A DNA stretch of 64,000 nucleotides, from positions 248,001 to 312,000 of the forward strand of contig JAANBB010000011.1 in the NCBI GenBank assembly GCA_014621425.1. Reading direction: 5' to 3'. The notes beneath the pieces are model-generated. The model was not told where the DNA came from and made no database searches. It was given only the letters and a program-made list of their open reading frames with translations. Source of the DNA: Cylindrodendrum hubeiense. Taxonomy: Eukaryota > Ascomycota > Sordariomycetes > Hypocreales > Nectriaceae. Positions 32,745-43,234 of this stretch are shown here, piece by piece; position 1 is the first letter of the stretch; every line of letters starts with the position of its first letter. The translations under genes were made by a program, and so were the position numbers.

Positions 32745-35423
32745 ATGCCAATGGCAAGGGGCCGCCCTCGTATCCAGGTGGCACCATGCAAGTTTTGTCA
32801 CAAGCAATTCAAGCGCCTGGAGCATCTGCAACGCCATGAACGCATTCGTAAGCCGCCCCGGACTCTTCTTGATCGCATCTTGTCCCAATTCATCTCGCAG
32901 CGCTGACCGTGGACCTCTTTACGCGTAGACACCCACGAGAAACCCTTTGCCTGCCGGTGCGGGCACAGGTTTTCGCGACAGTAAGTCAATGGCGCAGGTG
33001 AGGGGAGCTGAGACGATGCTGTATTTGTGAATTTCTGGGACTGACTGAGACGTCATATCTTGTCTTCCAGGGATCTCTTGACTCGTCACCACCGTCAGCA
33101 CCACCATGAAGACGAAGAAGGTGATGCAGCCGCGCCCGATGACGTCTCGGACGCGATATCGCACGCGTCGCACGAGTCGTCAAACATCGCCGGACCCGAG
33201 CCCGAGAACGCTCCAGCCAGCGACCGAACTCTGCCAGATGATGAAAATGACGACCAAGAACTGCCAGCCGAAGCCGAAGGCCAGGCTCAGGAAGAGATAC
33301 ATGTTCAAGACTACGCGGGCAGCCAACCCACCGAGCAGTTCTACCCAGAGACTGCCACTGGCGCCAACGAACCATTTGAGCTGCCTGTAGCTCCAGATCT
33401 CCTTCTCGGCACTATAGAAGGCGCAGAGGAGTTTGCCTTCTTGTGGAACGACTTTCCAACCAACGATCAGCGTCTGCCGGCAGATTTCTTCGACTCTGAT
33501 CTGTCTCTCGTGGATATTGCGCAGCAATATGCCATCTTGCCACCCGTGAATCTCATGGTCGGTGCTCCGGTGACGGAGCACAATCAAGACATGTTTGTAG
33601 AGCAATCAGTCAATCTGCCATCCTCACATGGCGTAGCGCCGTCTCACTTGGCCGCCTCTCGGTTACCGTCACTCGAGCCAACGCAAATACCTAACCCCGA
33701 AGCTGGCTCTGGGTACCAATCATTCACGACAGTAGAGCACCATGGCGTAATATGTCCGTGGAGAATATCCGTTGACGAGTACCAAAAGCTGTCCCAGGAA
33801 ATATCCACCTACAGCAACATTGTGCCCTTGTCCTTTTCCTTCCCATCGCGACAAACCCTCTCTCGCTACCTCGAAGGCTATTTCAGAGGTTTCCACGCGC
33901 ACATGCCATTTCTTCATACTGCCTCTCTTTCGGTACCAGGCCTTGGCCTTGAGTTGATCCTGGCACTTGCAGCGGTAGGTGCGCTCTATCGTTTCGAGCA
34001 TGCCAAGGGATTTGAACTGTACCGAGTGGCAAAGGCCCTCATCAACTGGAAACTAGACCAGATCGACCAAGAGACATTCACCCGCCTCACAAGTACGTCT
34101 CCAGGGTATGCCGGCTTTACGAACCCTCACAAGGGGCCCGGCATGGGAAGCCAGACCTCTCATAGTCCCCAAGATGGTGCATCCCCAGTAGCGTCGCAGG
34201 GACGCAAGGGTCTGCGCCTGCTTCAGGGCCCGACGGTCCTCATGGCCCTCACCTCGTGGGGCGACCGAGCGCTTGTGCGAGACGGCCTGGCCATGTCCGG
34301 TCGAGTCGCGATGCTGGTTCGTGAGTTTGAAATCGGCTCCTCGGAGGAAACATCTCGACGGGAGACATGCTGGGATACTTGGGTTCGCCGCGAGGAACGA
34401 CGTCGCACCCTCTTTGTGGCGTACATCTTGTTCAACCTGCAAAGCGTCGCATTCAACGTGCCACCGATGATCTTGAACCAAGAGGTGCGCATGAACCTGC
34501 CGGCAAGCGCAACGGAATGGCAAGCTCCAAACGCCGAGATCTGGCGACAAGTCAGTGCAACTGAGTTGACACCACCACGACAATTTCAAAAGGTCCTGAA
34601 CCAGCTGCTATCTGGTATTGCGATCCATCACGAGGGACCCATTTCCGCCTTCGCCAACTACATACTTATCCACGGCCTCCTGCAGCAGATTTTCTTTATT
34701 CGCAATGCCACCAGCTGTCTCCCAGACTCTACAATGTCGCTCAGCATGGACGTGGTCAAGAACATGGAGGCTGCATTGCGAGCATGGCAGGAATCTTGGG
34801 AGGCAACTTATGAGTCGACATTGGATCCATCTTCCCCAAAGGGCCCTCTAGGATTCAACTCAACAGCACTTCTGCGCCTGGTATACATCCGGCTTAATGC
34901 AAACACAGGCCCAGGCCGTCAACTGGTGACCCGCGACCCGATGGATATTGCCCAGGCGTTTACAAATGCTCAAGTACATGTCTGCAACCGATCACCTCAT
35001 CTGGATCGTGCCGTATTGTAATGCATCCACGCCCTCAGCATTCCAGTTCGCGTCGGGATTGCGTTCATAGCCCGCACGCAGACGCTCAACTGGAGCATCC
35101 AGCACTCTCTCTGCAACCTCGAATGCGCGTTTCTGCTCACCCACTGGCTGCGGGCACTCGCGGTTGACGTCGAAGCTTCCGGAATAAACTCACTGCGCGC
35201 TGACGAGCAAAAGCTTGTCAACATGGTGGTCAGCCTCGTGCGGGAGACAGAATGGACTGAAGGTCTCGATGCTAGCCAAGGTCATGCACGTCGAATTCAA
35301 CGACTGGCAGCATCAACTATACGAATTTGGGCAGAGACATTCAAGGGGTTCCAGGTATTTGAACTTGTGCACATGATAGGCGCCGGATTGTCCATAGTGG
35401 CGGATGTGCTTGATAGAGAATAA
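32745..35423 (+). pseudogene. Adr1-like C2H2 transcription factor with in-frame TAA at 35019-35021
   Basis: Exons: 32745-32847, 32929-32980 and 33071-35423. The first two exons rebuild two C2H2 fingers (CKFCHKQFKRLEHLQRHERI, then CRCGHRFSRQDLLTRHH), similar in style to yeast Adr1. An acidic linker and a Fungal_trans region follow (PFLHTASLSVPG, LELILALAAVGALYRFE, WVRREERRRTLFVAYILFN). After residue 701 a TAA stop occurs, but the same frame then runs on without a stop for 133 more codons to TAA at 35421-35423, with coherent protein sequence (CIHALSIPVRVGIAFIARTQ, HSLCNLECAFLLTHWLRALA). So the gene either carries a recent nonsense mutation or a sequencing error, or makes a 701-residue protein. 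The only GT-AG pair around the stop would give a 26-nt intron and a frame change. No other damage is visible. Confidence 0.75.
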
Positions 35424-35484
35424 GGTAGGCTATTGCGTGCTGGAAGCCAAAACTCCAGGCGCCAACTAAATCTAAACCTGTCTA

Positions 35485-36981
35485 TTAGACGAGGAAAGTC
35501 TCGATAACAGAAAGGTAGCTCTCATATGCAACACCAGTAGAAGGCTCCAGGCTGAACATGTAGTCTGCCCACCAAGGTCCAGCAGCCCACCACAAGAAAC
35601 CAGCCCAAACATCCGAGTTATCCTGGAGATACTGCAATTCTCCCTTGACAGCAGCAATGCAAACGGAGTTGTCTGCACCACCAGTCTCACCAAGAACACC
35701 CGTCTTGCCATTTTCCCTGAGCCAGGCGGTAGCAGCCTCAAGTCGCTCCTCGCCGATGGTGCTGCTGACGCAAGTCTCTGAAGTACCAGAGCCATCTGAG
35801 TCGAGATACTGGTGCATCTCATAGATGATCTTGTCCTGAGGATCGGTCAAGTCCTTGAGGGCGTCGCCGTTTCCGCTCGACACCCAAGTCCAAGCGCCAC
35901 TGTAAGAGTTACCCTCAACAAAGATGTATTGCGAAGTAGCGCCGGCGCCGCGGATCGCAGTAATGGCGGCCTGGTTCAACTCAGCCACAAGAGTGTTCTC
36001 CATATCGTGGTACTCGTTGTTGGTATCGAATACGACAAGCTCGTTATCAGCAAACTTCGCGGAGAGGGTCGCCCAGAATGAGCCGAAGGCATCCGTATCA
36101 GTAATGATGTTGGAGTAGTATCGACCATAGTTGTGAGGATCCAGAATGGCATAAGCGCCCTTGCCGGTAATGTGAGTGACGACTGTCTCGATCCCACTGA
36201 AGTAGTCGCTATCGAGGGTACCAGTCATTTCGGTTGGGATCATGCGCTCCATGAGGAAAGGAACACGGAACGAGTTCATGCCAGCATCGAACAAAATCTA
36301 ATTGGTCAGTTATGTGGACGCGTTCAGTATGCTGGTTTTGACAATACTCACATCGATGGCACTGGTGTTGGGGAAAGTGTAGTCAGTGCCCTCGGTACCG
36401 GGAATGTTGCCAGTTCCGAATTCGGCACCAGATTCACTGACACCGGTAAACAAGAAGCTTCCCGAAGCCACCTCAGTTGCCGCGGAGGATGCTGCTGAAG
36501 AGGCCGCGGAAGATATCGCGGAAGATGCCACTGTCGCTACTGAAGACGCCGCTTGGGATGCGGCTGAAGTCGCTACTTCGGATACCACTACTGAAGACGC
36601 TGCCTTGGACGCTGACGAAGTAGCTACCTCGGATACCACTGAAGTAGCTGCTTCGGATGCCACTGAAGTCGCGGCTTCGGATGCCACCTCGGATGCTACC
36701 TCAGACACTGCCTGGGATACCGTGGAGGATCGAATCGGAGTTGCGACGAAAGTTGCTGCAGAAGACGGCACGGAAGATGTCGTCAAGGACACTACTGGAG
36801 TATATACCGAAGATACGACCGGGGTTTCCAATGGGGTCTCCGTCGAGGACGATTGAGGCACAGCCTCTGCTGACGAAGTCTGGTGTACAGTTGCCAGGGA
36901 AGTCGTAGTACGGTGGGGTTTGCAAACGCGGGATGCTGCCAGTGATGCGCTGGCAGCGACGAGAAGGAGTGTAAGACGCAT
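35485..36981 (-). CDS. GH5 endo-beta-1,4-glucanase, secreted (480 aa, 2 exons)
   Basis: Exons on the minus strand: 36981-36352 and 36297-35485, giving 481 codons across a 54-nt intron. The N-terminus MRLTLLLVAASASLAAS is a signal peptide. A long Ser/Ala/Thr/Val-rich stretch follows (about residues 25-165), then the GH5 catalytic domain. The acid/base Glu is in FDTNNEYHDM (about E305) and the nucleophile in GVLGETGG (about E414); AYAILDPHNYGRYY is also typical of subfamily 5. The protein should cleave cellulose outside the cell. In related enzymes the linker often joins a CBM1 cellulose-binding module; I see no CBM1 cysteine pattern here. The promoter (36982-37587) has a TATA sequence and a CreA-type site. 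Confidence 0.93.
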
Positions 36982-37587
36982 GATGGGTCAATAAAGGAGT
37001 GTGGGAAACGAAAGAAGTGAACGAAAGATTATCTACAACGACAGGACTCGATCAACGAATCGAAATGAATGATTGCATCTAGAGAACAAGACTGCTGGGA
37101 AACACGCCCATAATATATATACTAGGTAGTAAGTCGTCGTAACTTGTGAGAGCATTCCACGTGGATCCGCCCACATCGTGGTCAACTGGGTCGATCTTCG
37201 CTGATCTGAAACTACCGGGTATACGGCATCGAGCTGAGACGAGGCCACGAACAACTGACTCCTGGAGTCCTCCTTAATTAAATGGAGATCGGGGGACTGG
37301 AAAACGGCTGATTACTGGTCGAAGCGAGAGCGGCACCAAGCTTCCGGGTCCAACAGTCATCCGATCTTTCCGAGCTGGGGTGCGAGCTGGGATAGCTACC
37401 CCTGGCTTACTGGTGGACCGTATTTTCCGCGGCACCACGGTAATTAATTGGCGACTTGGATTGAGAGCTCCTGCGTTAGACCCTCACGTGAGCGGATAAA
37501 TTGCCGAGGAGGATCTACCGCAAGAAGCTTCTATCTAAGGGTTCTATCAGAGGGTCAGAATGTTGTAGTATACAGAAATGCCGTCCA
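36982..37587. promoter_or_regulatory. Promoter region of the GH5 gene
   Basis: Spacer between the GH5 start and the 3' end of the esterase. TATATATA at 37114-37121 lies about 135 bp before the ATG. CTGGGG at 37375-37380 fits the carbon-repressor CreA consensus SYGGRG. No gene is visible. Confidence 0.45.
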
Positions 37588-38799
37588 CTATTGCTTCTCC
37601 TTCCACGCAGCGTACTTGGAGTAGATATCGTGACGGAAAGTGTGCTTTAAATCTGCAACCACACCGCCATCAACCGGCAGCGTAGCCTGAACGGCGCCAA
37701 CGCCGCACAAGTTGTTCTTGCGATCGATGAACCAGGCGAGAGTCAGGCCGCCGCCCCAGGTGAGAGTGCGCTCGCCGTACCAGCCATCGACGTCCTCTAG
37801 CGTGAGTAGGCCACCCAAGCCGTAGCCCGCCTTGATTTCCAGATCAACGCCTGTGCGGAAGAAGACGCCCATGGGGCTGACCAGCGCGGCTTGGTGCCCT
37901 GCGGTCGCTTCAGGGCCGAGGTGGTTCTGGAACATGTCGTCGACGGTAGCTGGCTTGAGAAGCTTGCCGTCGTTCGCCAGCAGCGAGCGCAGCACCTTGA
38001 CGTAGTCTTCGCCGGGCATGAACAGGCCGTGGCCACCAAAGTCTCCGCGGGAGCGCTTGTTCGAGTCGCCGTGCCCGCCCAGGACGGCGAGGCCAAGATG
38101 GTCTGGGTCCTGCGGGTTGAGGTCGACGAGGCGGGCGCGTAGATCCTCACGCGTGACAGGGTAGAACTGGGCGTCGGTGATGCCCAGCGGGTCGAAGATG
38201 CGCTGCTGCATGTACTCGCCCAGCGTGCGGCCCGTCACCCGCTCCACGATGCGGCCGGCCCAGTCGAGCCCTGTACCGTACATCCAGCTCGTCCCGGGCT
38301 GGAAGCCGAGCGGGTGGCTGAAGGCCTCCTCGACGGGCCGGCGCTTGCCTTCCACAGGGTTGAACTTCTGCTGCCACTTGCCGACTTGCGGATCGATGAA
38401 GTCGTAGTTGAACCCGGATGTGTGTGTGAGAAGCATCTCTAGGGTGATGGGGCGGACCGCCGGCTCGAGCAGAGGCGTTTCGCCATCATCAGCAAAGCCC
38501 GTGATGACCTGTTTACCAGCGAACTCCGGCGCAACCGAGGACAGGTCGCCGGTGAGGGTTAACAAGCCGTCGTCGACGCACTGCAGGGCAGCGATAGACG
38601 CGAGGAGCTTGGTGGCCGAGGCCAGGTACAGCACGTCGTCGAGACGCTGCGGCTGCTTCTCCCCCGAAAGCAGAGTGCGTTCTCCCAGCGCACTGTCATA
38701 TACAAAGCGACCTTCGGCGTCGGTGGCACAGATAACTGCACCGTTGATCTTGCCGGCGTCAATGGCCGCTTGGAAGCTAGTTTCGATGTTGTCGGCCAT
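37588..38799 (-). CDS. Class C beta-lactamase-fold serine hydrolase/esterase (403 aa, intronless)
   Basis: The frame from the first true ATG (38799) reads MADNIETSFQAAIDAG; an upstream extension would begin with TTG. The catalytic S-x-x-K motif is SATK at residues 61-64 and the Tyr of the Y-x-N equivalent is in WMYGTGLDW (about Y174). LEMLLTHTSGF and FGGHGLFMPGEDYVK are typical of the family, which includes EstB-type esterases and the LovD acyltransferase. No signal peptide, so probably cytosolic. The natural ester substrate cannot be told. GC content is visibly higher than in the flanking genes. Lying next to a dehydrogenase and a sugar transporter suggests a small catabolic set. Confidence 0.9.
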   Translation of the reverse strand: MADNIETSFQAAIDAGKINGAVICATDAEGRFVYDSALGERTLLSGEKQPQRLDDVLYLASATKLLASIAALQCVDDGLLTLTGDLSSVAPEFAGKQVITGFADDGETPLLEPAVRPITLEMLLTHTSGFNYDFIDPQVGKWQQKFNPVEGKRRPVEEAFSHPLGFQPGTSWMYGTGLDWAGRIVERVTGRTLGEYMQQRIFDPLGITDAQFYPVTREDLRARLVDLNPQDPDHLGLAVLGGHGDSNKRSRGDFGGHGLFMPGEDYVKVLRSLLANDGKLLKPATVDDMFQNHLGPEATAGHQAALVSPMGVFFRTGVDLEIKAGYGLGGLLTLEDVDGWYGERTLTWGGGLTLAWFIDRKNNLCGVGAVQATLPVDGGVVADLKHTFRHDIYSKYAAWKEKQ

Positions 38800-38971
38800 A
38801 TTGGAGGCAAAATAAATAGCCAAAACTCAATCGATGAGAGAGTTAAACACGACCATGCAATAATTACCGCCAAGTTTCGTGCCCAGAGGCGGGGTAAGTG
38901 GGGAATCCTGTCGTGGTAAGACAGGATCGACGGCGTGGTTGACGTGTATTCAATCGGGGCCCATAAACTAA

Positions 38972-40096
38972 CTATACCGTCATGTCAATAACAAGCTTCC
39001 CTCCCAACCCCTGGTGACTCTGTATCACCAACTGGTTAAGCTGGTCAAATGGAAATGTCTTGACCTCGGCCGAGATTTCGTGCTGCGTCACAAAGTCGAG
39101 CATCTCCCTGAGTTGATGATTCCTCCCGACCAAGCTGCCGACCACGCTGATGTCGCGAAACACGAGATCGTGGGCGCTGACAGCCAGTTTATCCTTGGGA
39201 AAGCTCACAACGACCATGACGCCGTGATTTCTCAAGATCTTCATGCCCATATCGAATGCTCTTTGCGATTCAGGTAGTAGAATGACGGCGTCGAGGCCAA
39301 TCTCGGTCGACGGTGCTCCGCGAGAGTCTTGGCCCACGGCCCTTATGTCGTCTGTTTCCGTGCTCCGGGCGTCTGCAATGTGCACTCGAGATCCTACATA
39401 TCCTAAGCCTTGCTTAATACGCTGTAAAATCCCGAGCGACTGGTCATTCGCATCTATGGCGATCACTTCCTTTCCCAGGTGTGCGGCGAACTGCACCCCA
39501 AGATGTCCCAAGCCTCCTCCGGCCCCTATTATGCCCACCCGACTGGCACTCTGCACTTTGTCATGGTGCAGAGCCGCCCAGATTGTAAGACCAGCGCACA
39601 TCAGCGGCGCTGCTTGTGTTGCGGAAAGGCCTTCTGGGAGCGGAGCAACCTGGCGACTGTCCACAAGGCAGTACTCCTGGAAGCCGCCGTCTCGAGTCAA
39701 GCCCAAGTTGCCTGCGTGAGGGCAATACGGGGAATATCCCATTTCATCCTGGCCGGGATGAGTACACTCATAGCACGCGCCGCAGGGGCGATATGCACGG
39801 CCTGGAACGCCGACTCGAACTCCGGTCGCAATGCCTCGATTGCCTGCGACGTCTGGGCCAATTGCAACCACTTCGCCTGCAAATTCGTGACATCCGATGC
39901 GTGGTAATTCCTGCGATAAATCGCCGGCTGCGAAGACGGAGTCGGTATGACAGTATGATGCCGCAAGGACCTTGATCAGGATGTCGTGACCCTCAGGTGG
40001 CGATGGGCGCGGAATTTGCTTCATCGTATACGGCTCGCCAAACTTCTCCACGACAGCCGCTAGCATCGTTGGCGGTGATGCACTCGAGTTCGTCAT
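38972..40096 (-). CDS. Zinc-dependent alcohol dehydrogenase, ADH/cinnamyl type (374 aa, intronless)
   Basis: The first true ATG is at 40096 (MTNSSASPPTMLAAVVEKFG); a frame extension upstream starts only from TTG. Catalytic zinc ligands sit in AASYCHTDSVFAAGD (Cys) and IGCHEFAGEV (His-Glu). The structural zinc loop (CGACYECTHPGQDEMGYSPYC) is longer than usual but has the expected cysteines. The cofactor fold is VGIIGAGGGLGHLGVQFAA. It should interconvert an alcohol and an aldehyde with NAD(P). It is transcribed in the same direction as the esterase (172 bp further on), so the two may work in sequence. Confidence 0.92.
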   Translation of the reverse strand: MTNSSASPPTMLAAVVEKFGEPYTMKQIPRPSPPEGHDILIKVLAASYCHTDSVFAAGDLSQELPRIGCHEFAGEVVAIGPDVAGNRGIATGVRVGVPGRAYRPCGACYECTHPGQDEMGYSPYCPHAGNLGLTRDGGFQEYCLVDSRQVAPLPEGLSATQAAPLMCAGLTIWAALHHDKVQSASRVGIIGAGGGLGHLGVQFAAHLGKEVIAIDANDQSLGILQRIKQGLGYVGSRVHIADARSTETDDIRAVGQDSRGAPSTEIGLDAVILLPESQRAFDMGMKILRNHGVMVVVSFPKDKLAVSAHDLVFRDISVVGSLVGRNHQLREMLDFVTQHEISAEVKTFPFDQLNQLVIQSHQGLGGKLVIDMTV

Positions 40097-40526
40097 TTTC
40101 TTGAATTGTGCTTTGATAGTTCGAACCTGAATTGGGCAAATGTTCACTTGCGGACGAGACCAATGCTCACTTCCGTCCGGCGTGAGCTGACTCAAATATG
40201 GGAACGAGGGGCAGAAGCTAACTCACTAGATGGGTCAAGATGGGGAATGTGGGGGAGGGGTTCTTTTGTCACACAGTCTCGGGGAATAAATTCTCGACAT
40301 TGATGGGGTAATCCATAGCTGACGATGGCTTTGTAAGACTGTATCGCGTCCGGTCCATATCTACAACAAATCACAATACGAATTAGGCATGACGGGGACT
40401 AAATGAGGCGAAATTGACTCCTCTGGGCAATTGATTTCCTCGCTAATCATGGGCTATTCATATTTAGGTCTCCACACCCTCCTCCATGTTTACAGTGTAT
40501 CTAGCCATGCTACAGCGATTATCTAT
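40097..40526. other. Intergenic spacer
   Basis: Upstream region of the ADH and downstream of the sugar transporter. No gene seen. Confidence 0.45.
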
Positions 40527-42272
40527 TTACGGCCCGGTAATTTCGGCGTGCTCTGTATCGGCGTCTCGTGCTTTGGTCGTCAGGGACGAGTGCGTATCAC
40601 TGAACTTCTCGTCAACAACTGGCGATTTGCTGTCCCCACCACCGGCGACGTTTGGCGCAGCCTCGTCGTCAAACAGAAGTGCAATCTCCTCCAAAGATAG
40701 CCCAGCAGTTTCAGGAAAGTACCTGCCCATGAAAAATGCACCAATCCAAGGGACGATAATGAAGATGAGGTAGTACTTCCACCCGACATGCTCAAAGGCA
40801 GTTGGAGCCGCCTGCGTGTAGATCAGCGTCATCATAAAAAGCCCAGACACACTCAGGCCGACGCCGTGGGCGCGGATTGATGTTGGGAAAATCTCGGCGC
40901 AGTAGACGTATGACGAAGCATCCATGCTGCCTCCATAGAAGAAGACAAAGAGGTACAAGAAGAATACTCCGAATCCGTTGCCAATCTTGTTGTTTGTGCC
41001 GACAAACTCGGCGACCATAGCGGTGAATCCTGAGAGTGACAGCGAGCAGCCGATTAGTCCAATGACCATGATGCGAATTCGTCCCCAGCGGTCCAGGATT
41101 AAACTGTTGACAAAGTTCATGAATGCTGCCAGCGAGTTGTAACAGGCGTAGAGGAGTAGAGAGATGGACCCTCGCAGACCCAGGCCATCGTAGAGTAGGA
41201 TTTGGTAGTTGTTCACAACAAGAACCCCGGTAGATTGAGCGACGCATCTATTTAATATGGTGAGAAGTGTTCTGTATTGCGGCTCATGTGGATCACTTAC
41301 TGGACAAAGAATCCATAGAGGAGTCTCTTGCGGAAAGACTTCTTGGAAAATGCATGTCGCCATCCATTGGAGGTAGTGCCAGTATTTTCAATCTCAAGCT
41401 GCCCGCAGATCTGCTGAAGTTCGTTCTCGGCAAATGAGTTGCCCTCATCCTGACCATCTTCACTGGGGTGAAGGTTCTCGAGGACTCGGCGAGCAGCTGC
41501 AGTTTTACCCATTTTGCACAGCCATCGAGGTGACTCTGGCATCCAAGGAGATCCAGCCAAGAGAAGCATCGGTGCCACAATTTGGAACGCGAGACATAGG
41601 CGCCATTGGAGAGCTTCATTGCTGATGAAGAAGCATCCGTAGCCAGCCCATCCGGCCAAGGCCTAAATTCCAGGTTATCAGAATGAGGATTCATTGAGGG
41701 ATAGATTGAATTGGGGGGCGAGGCTTACATAGCCAACAACTACCAGGAAGCCGTGCGATCCAACCATGCGGCCTCTGACTTTGGCAGGCGAAATCTCCGA
41801 CTGATAGATGGGAACAGCCACGTCCATCATGCCAACGCCAATTCCGTTCAAGAAACGACCCGCGAGTAGCATGCCGATATGAACAGATCCTGTCTGAAGA
41901 GCAGCAGAAACGACGCAAATAAGCGAAGTAATTTGGATAGCAGCGCGGCGCCCAGCGGCATCAAGGAGCCAGGGAACGAGGAGGCACCCGATGATGCCAC
42001 CGCCTGCGAAGAGACCATTGTTGGCTAGTTAGGCAGAATAGGTTTAGCATTCGCTCTCCTTCGCCTAAAGAACGAAAGTTCAAAATCTCACCTCCGATCA
42101 GACGGTTGCCTTTCGTGGCATTTGGGCCCGTAGTGCTCAGCTCAAAGTAGCTCAAGAAGGATGAGAGGCCAAGGACTGAGCCACTGATTGCAGAGTTGAA
42201 GCCATAGGTAAACGATCCAAGGGCAACAAAGAAGACGACTAAGAAGTTGTATCGTGTGTTTGTGTGTGCCAT
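40527..42272 (-). CDS. MFS sugar transporter (519 aa, 4 exons)
   Basis: Exons on the minus strand: 42272-42092, 42024-41729, 41662-41301 and 41247-40527, giving 520 codons. Sugar-porter signatures are present in order: FLVVFFVALGSFTYGFNSAI in the first helix, GRFLNGIGVGMMDVAVPIYQ, PESPRWL after helix 6, ILDRWGRIRIM, then AEIFPTSIRAHGVGLS and FPETAGLSLEEI after helix 12. Twelve membrane segments are expected. It should be a plasma-membrane hexose or disaccharide proton symporter. A decayed copy of its 3' part lies at 42795-43010. It may supply sugar along with the GH5 cellulase nearby, but that is inference. Confidence 0.92.
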
Positions 42273-42729
42273 TGTTGCTGGGTAGTCTGTCAATTCGCAG
42301 ATGACAATTGTGAGAAACAATAATGCCCCGAAAGCACGAGGCCTGGCTTATATCTTACCTGTTCGCAACAAAAGAATGCCAGTATAAACAGTACGCAACG
42401 AAGGAGAAGTCATCCAATTGTCTAGCCAAGAGCTGTTCCCCACAGATTGTCTGTTCAGGGGGAGTGGGCAGGTGTTCCTTGCTATGGGGAAGAAAGTCCG
42501 GGGGCATGGTGCATTTGGCTGGTCTAGATTGGTCCTTCTTTACGACGCGGCTAGGCCGTGGGGAAATGCGGAGAAGCCAAGTCCCTTGGGTATGAGATTG
42601 ATTCGTCGCATGGGGATACAGAATGCGGGGATGACACCCTGAGCCGTGATAGTAGCCCCTAAAGCGAGTTTGGTGGCGGTGGCGGTGGTCCGGAACACCG
42701 TTCACGCACCGAAAGCCAGGATCCAAACT

Positions 42730-42797
42730 CAACAAAATGGGGGTTCCCCTGTATTTTTACCCCATTCTCGTACCCCATAATTTGATGCCAGGAGGTG
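42730..42797 (+). repeat. Diverged direct repeat, copy A
   Basis: This ~68-bp stretch (ending TAATTTGATGCCAGGAGGTG) matches 46103-46169 at roughly three quarters of positions, in the same orientation. It directly abuts the decayed transporter fragment. Confidence 0.7.
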
Positions 42798-43010
42798 AGG
42801 AAAATGAAGATGAGGTAGTACTTCCACCTAACATTCTCAAAGGCAGTTGGAGCTGTTGCATGTCAATTACGTCATGATGAAGAGCCTGGATACACTGAAA
42901 TCAACGCCATGTGTGTGAATTGACGTAGGGAGAATGTCGGCCTTATAGGCGTATGATAAAGTATCTATACTACCTCTATAGAAAAAGTGGTAATAGTAGA
43001 CGCTATTATG
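42795..43010 (-). pseudogene. Decayed fragment of a sugar transporter gene
   Basis: The stretch aligns base by base with 40755-40955 of the intact transporter (for example AATGAAGATGAGGTAGTACT is identical, and the coding strand still reads DILPTSIHTHGVDFSVSRLF against EIFPTSIRAHGVGLSVSGLF). It has stops, small indels and no promoter or full frame. Most differences are C-to-T or G-to-A relative to the intact copy, the pattern left by repeat-induced point mutation. Confidence 0.75.
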
Positions 43011-43234
43011 GAAAGGGGTGTGATGGATACCTATTTTCCAATTCATCACGCACATTCAGAAATGATGTATCAGATGTTTCTTATTAACCTAATGAGTTTT
43101 CATCTTTGACTTAACGGCTGATTTTCTTCTTCCCTCCCTGATTACAGCTACTCTATATATGGGCCTCGCCCATATTAACATAGAAATGTATTCAAATTGT
43201 TCCCTACTCCTGAATATCAACGTGGTTATGTTTC
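43011..43234. other. AT-rich spacer
   Basis: Short AT-rich stretch between the decayed fragment and the helicase 3' end. Nothing recognised. Confidence 0.4.

Noticed and set aside
35008..35036. A 26-nt intron (GTATTG to CTCAG) removing the TAA in the C2H2 regulator
   Set aside because: It is too short for a fungal intron, would shift the frame, and would delete part of the coherent CIHALSIPVR sequence.
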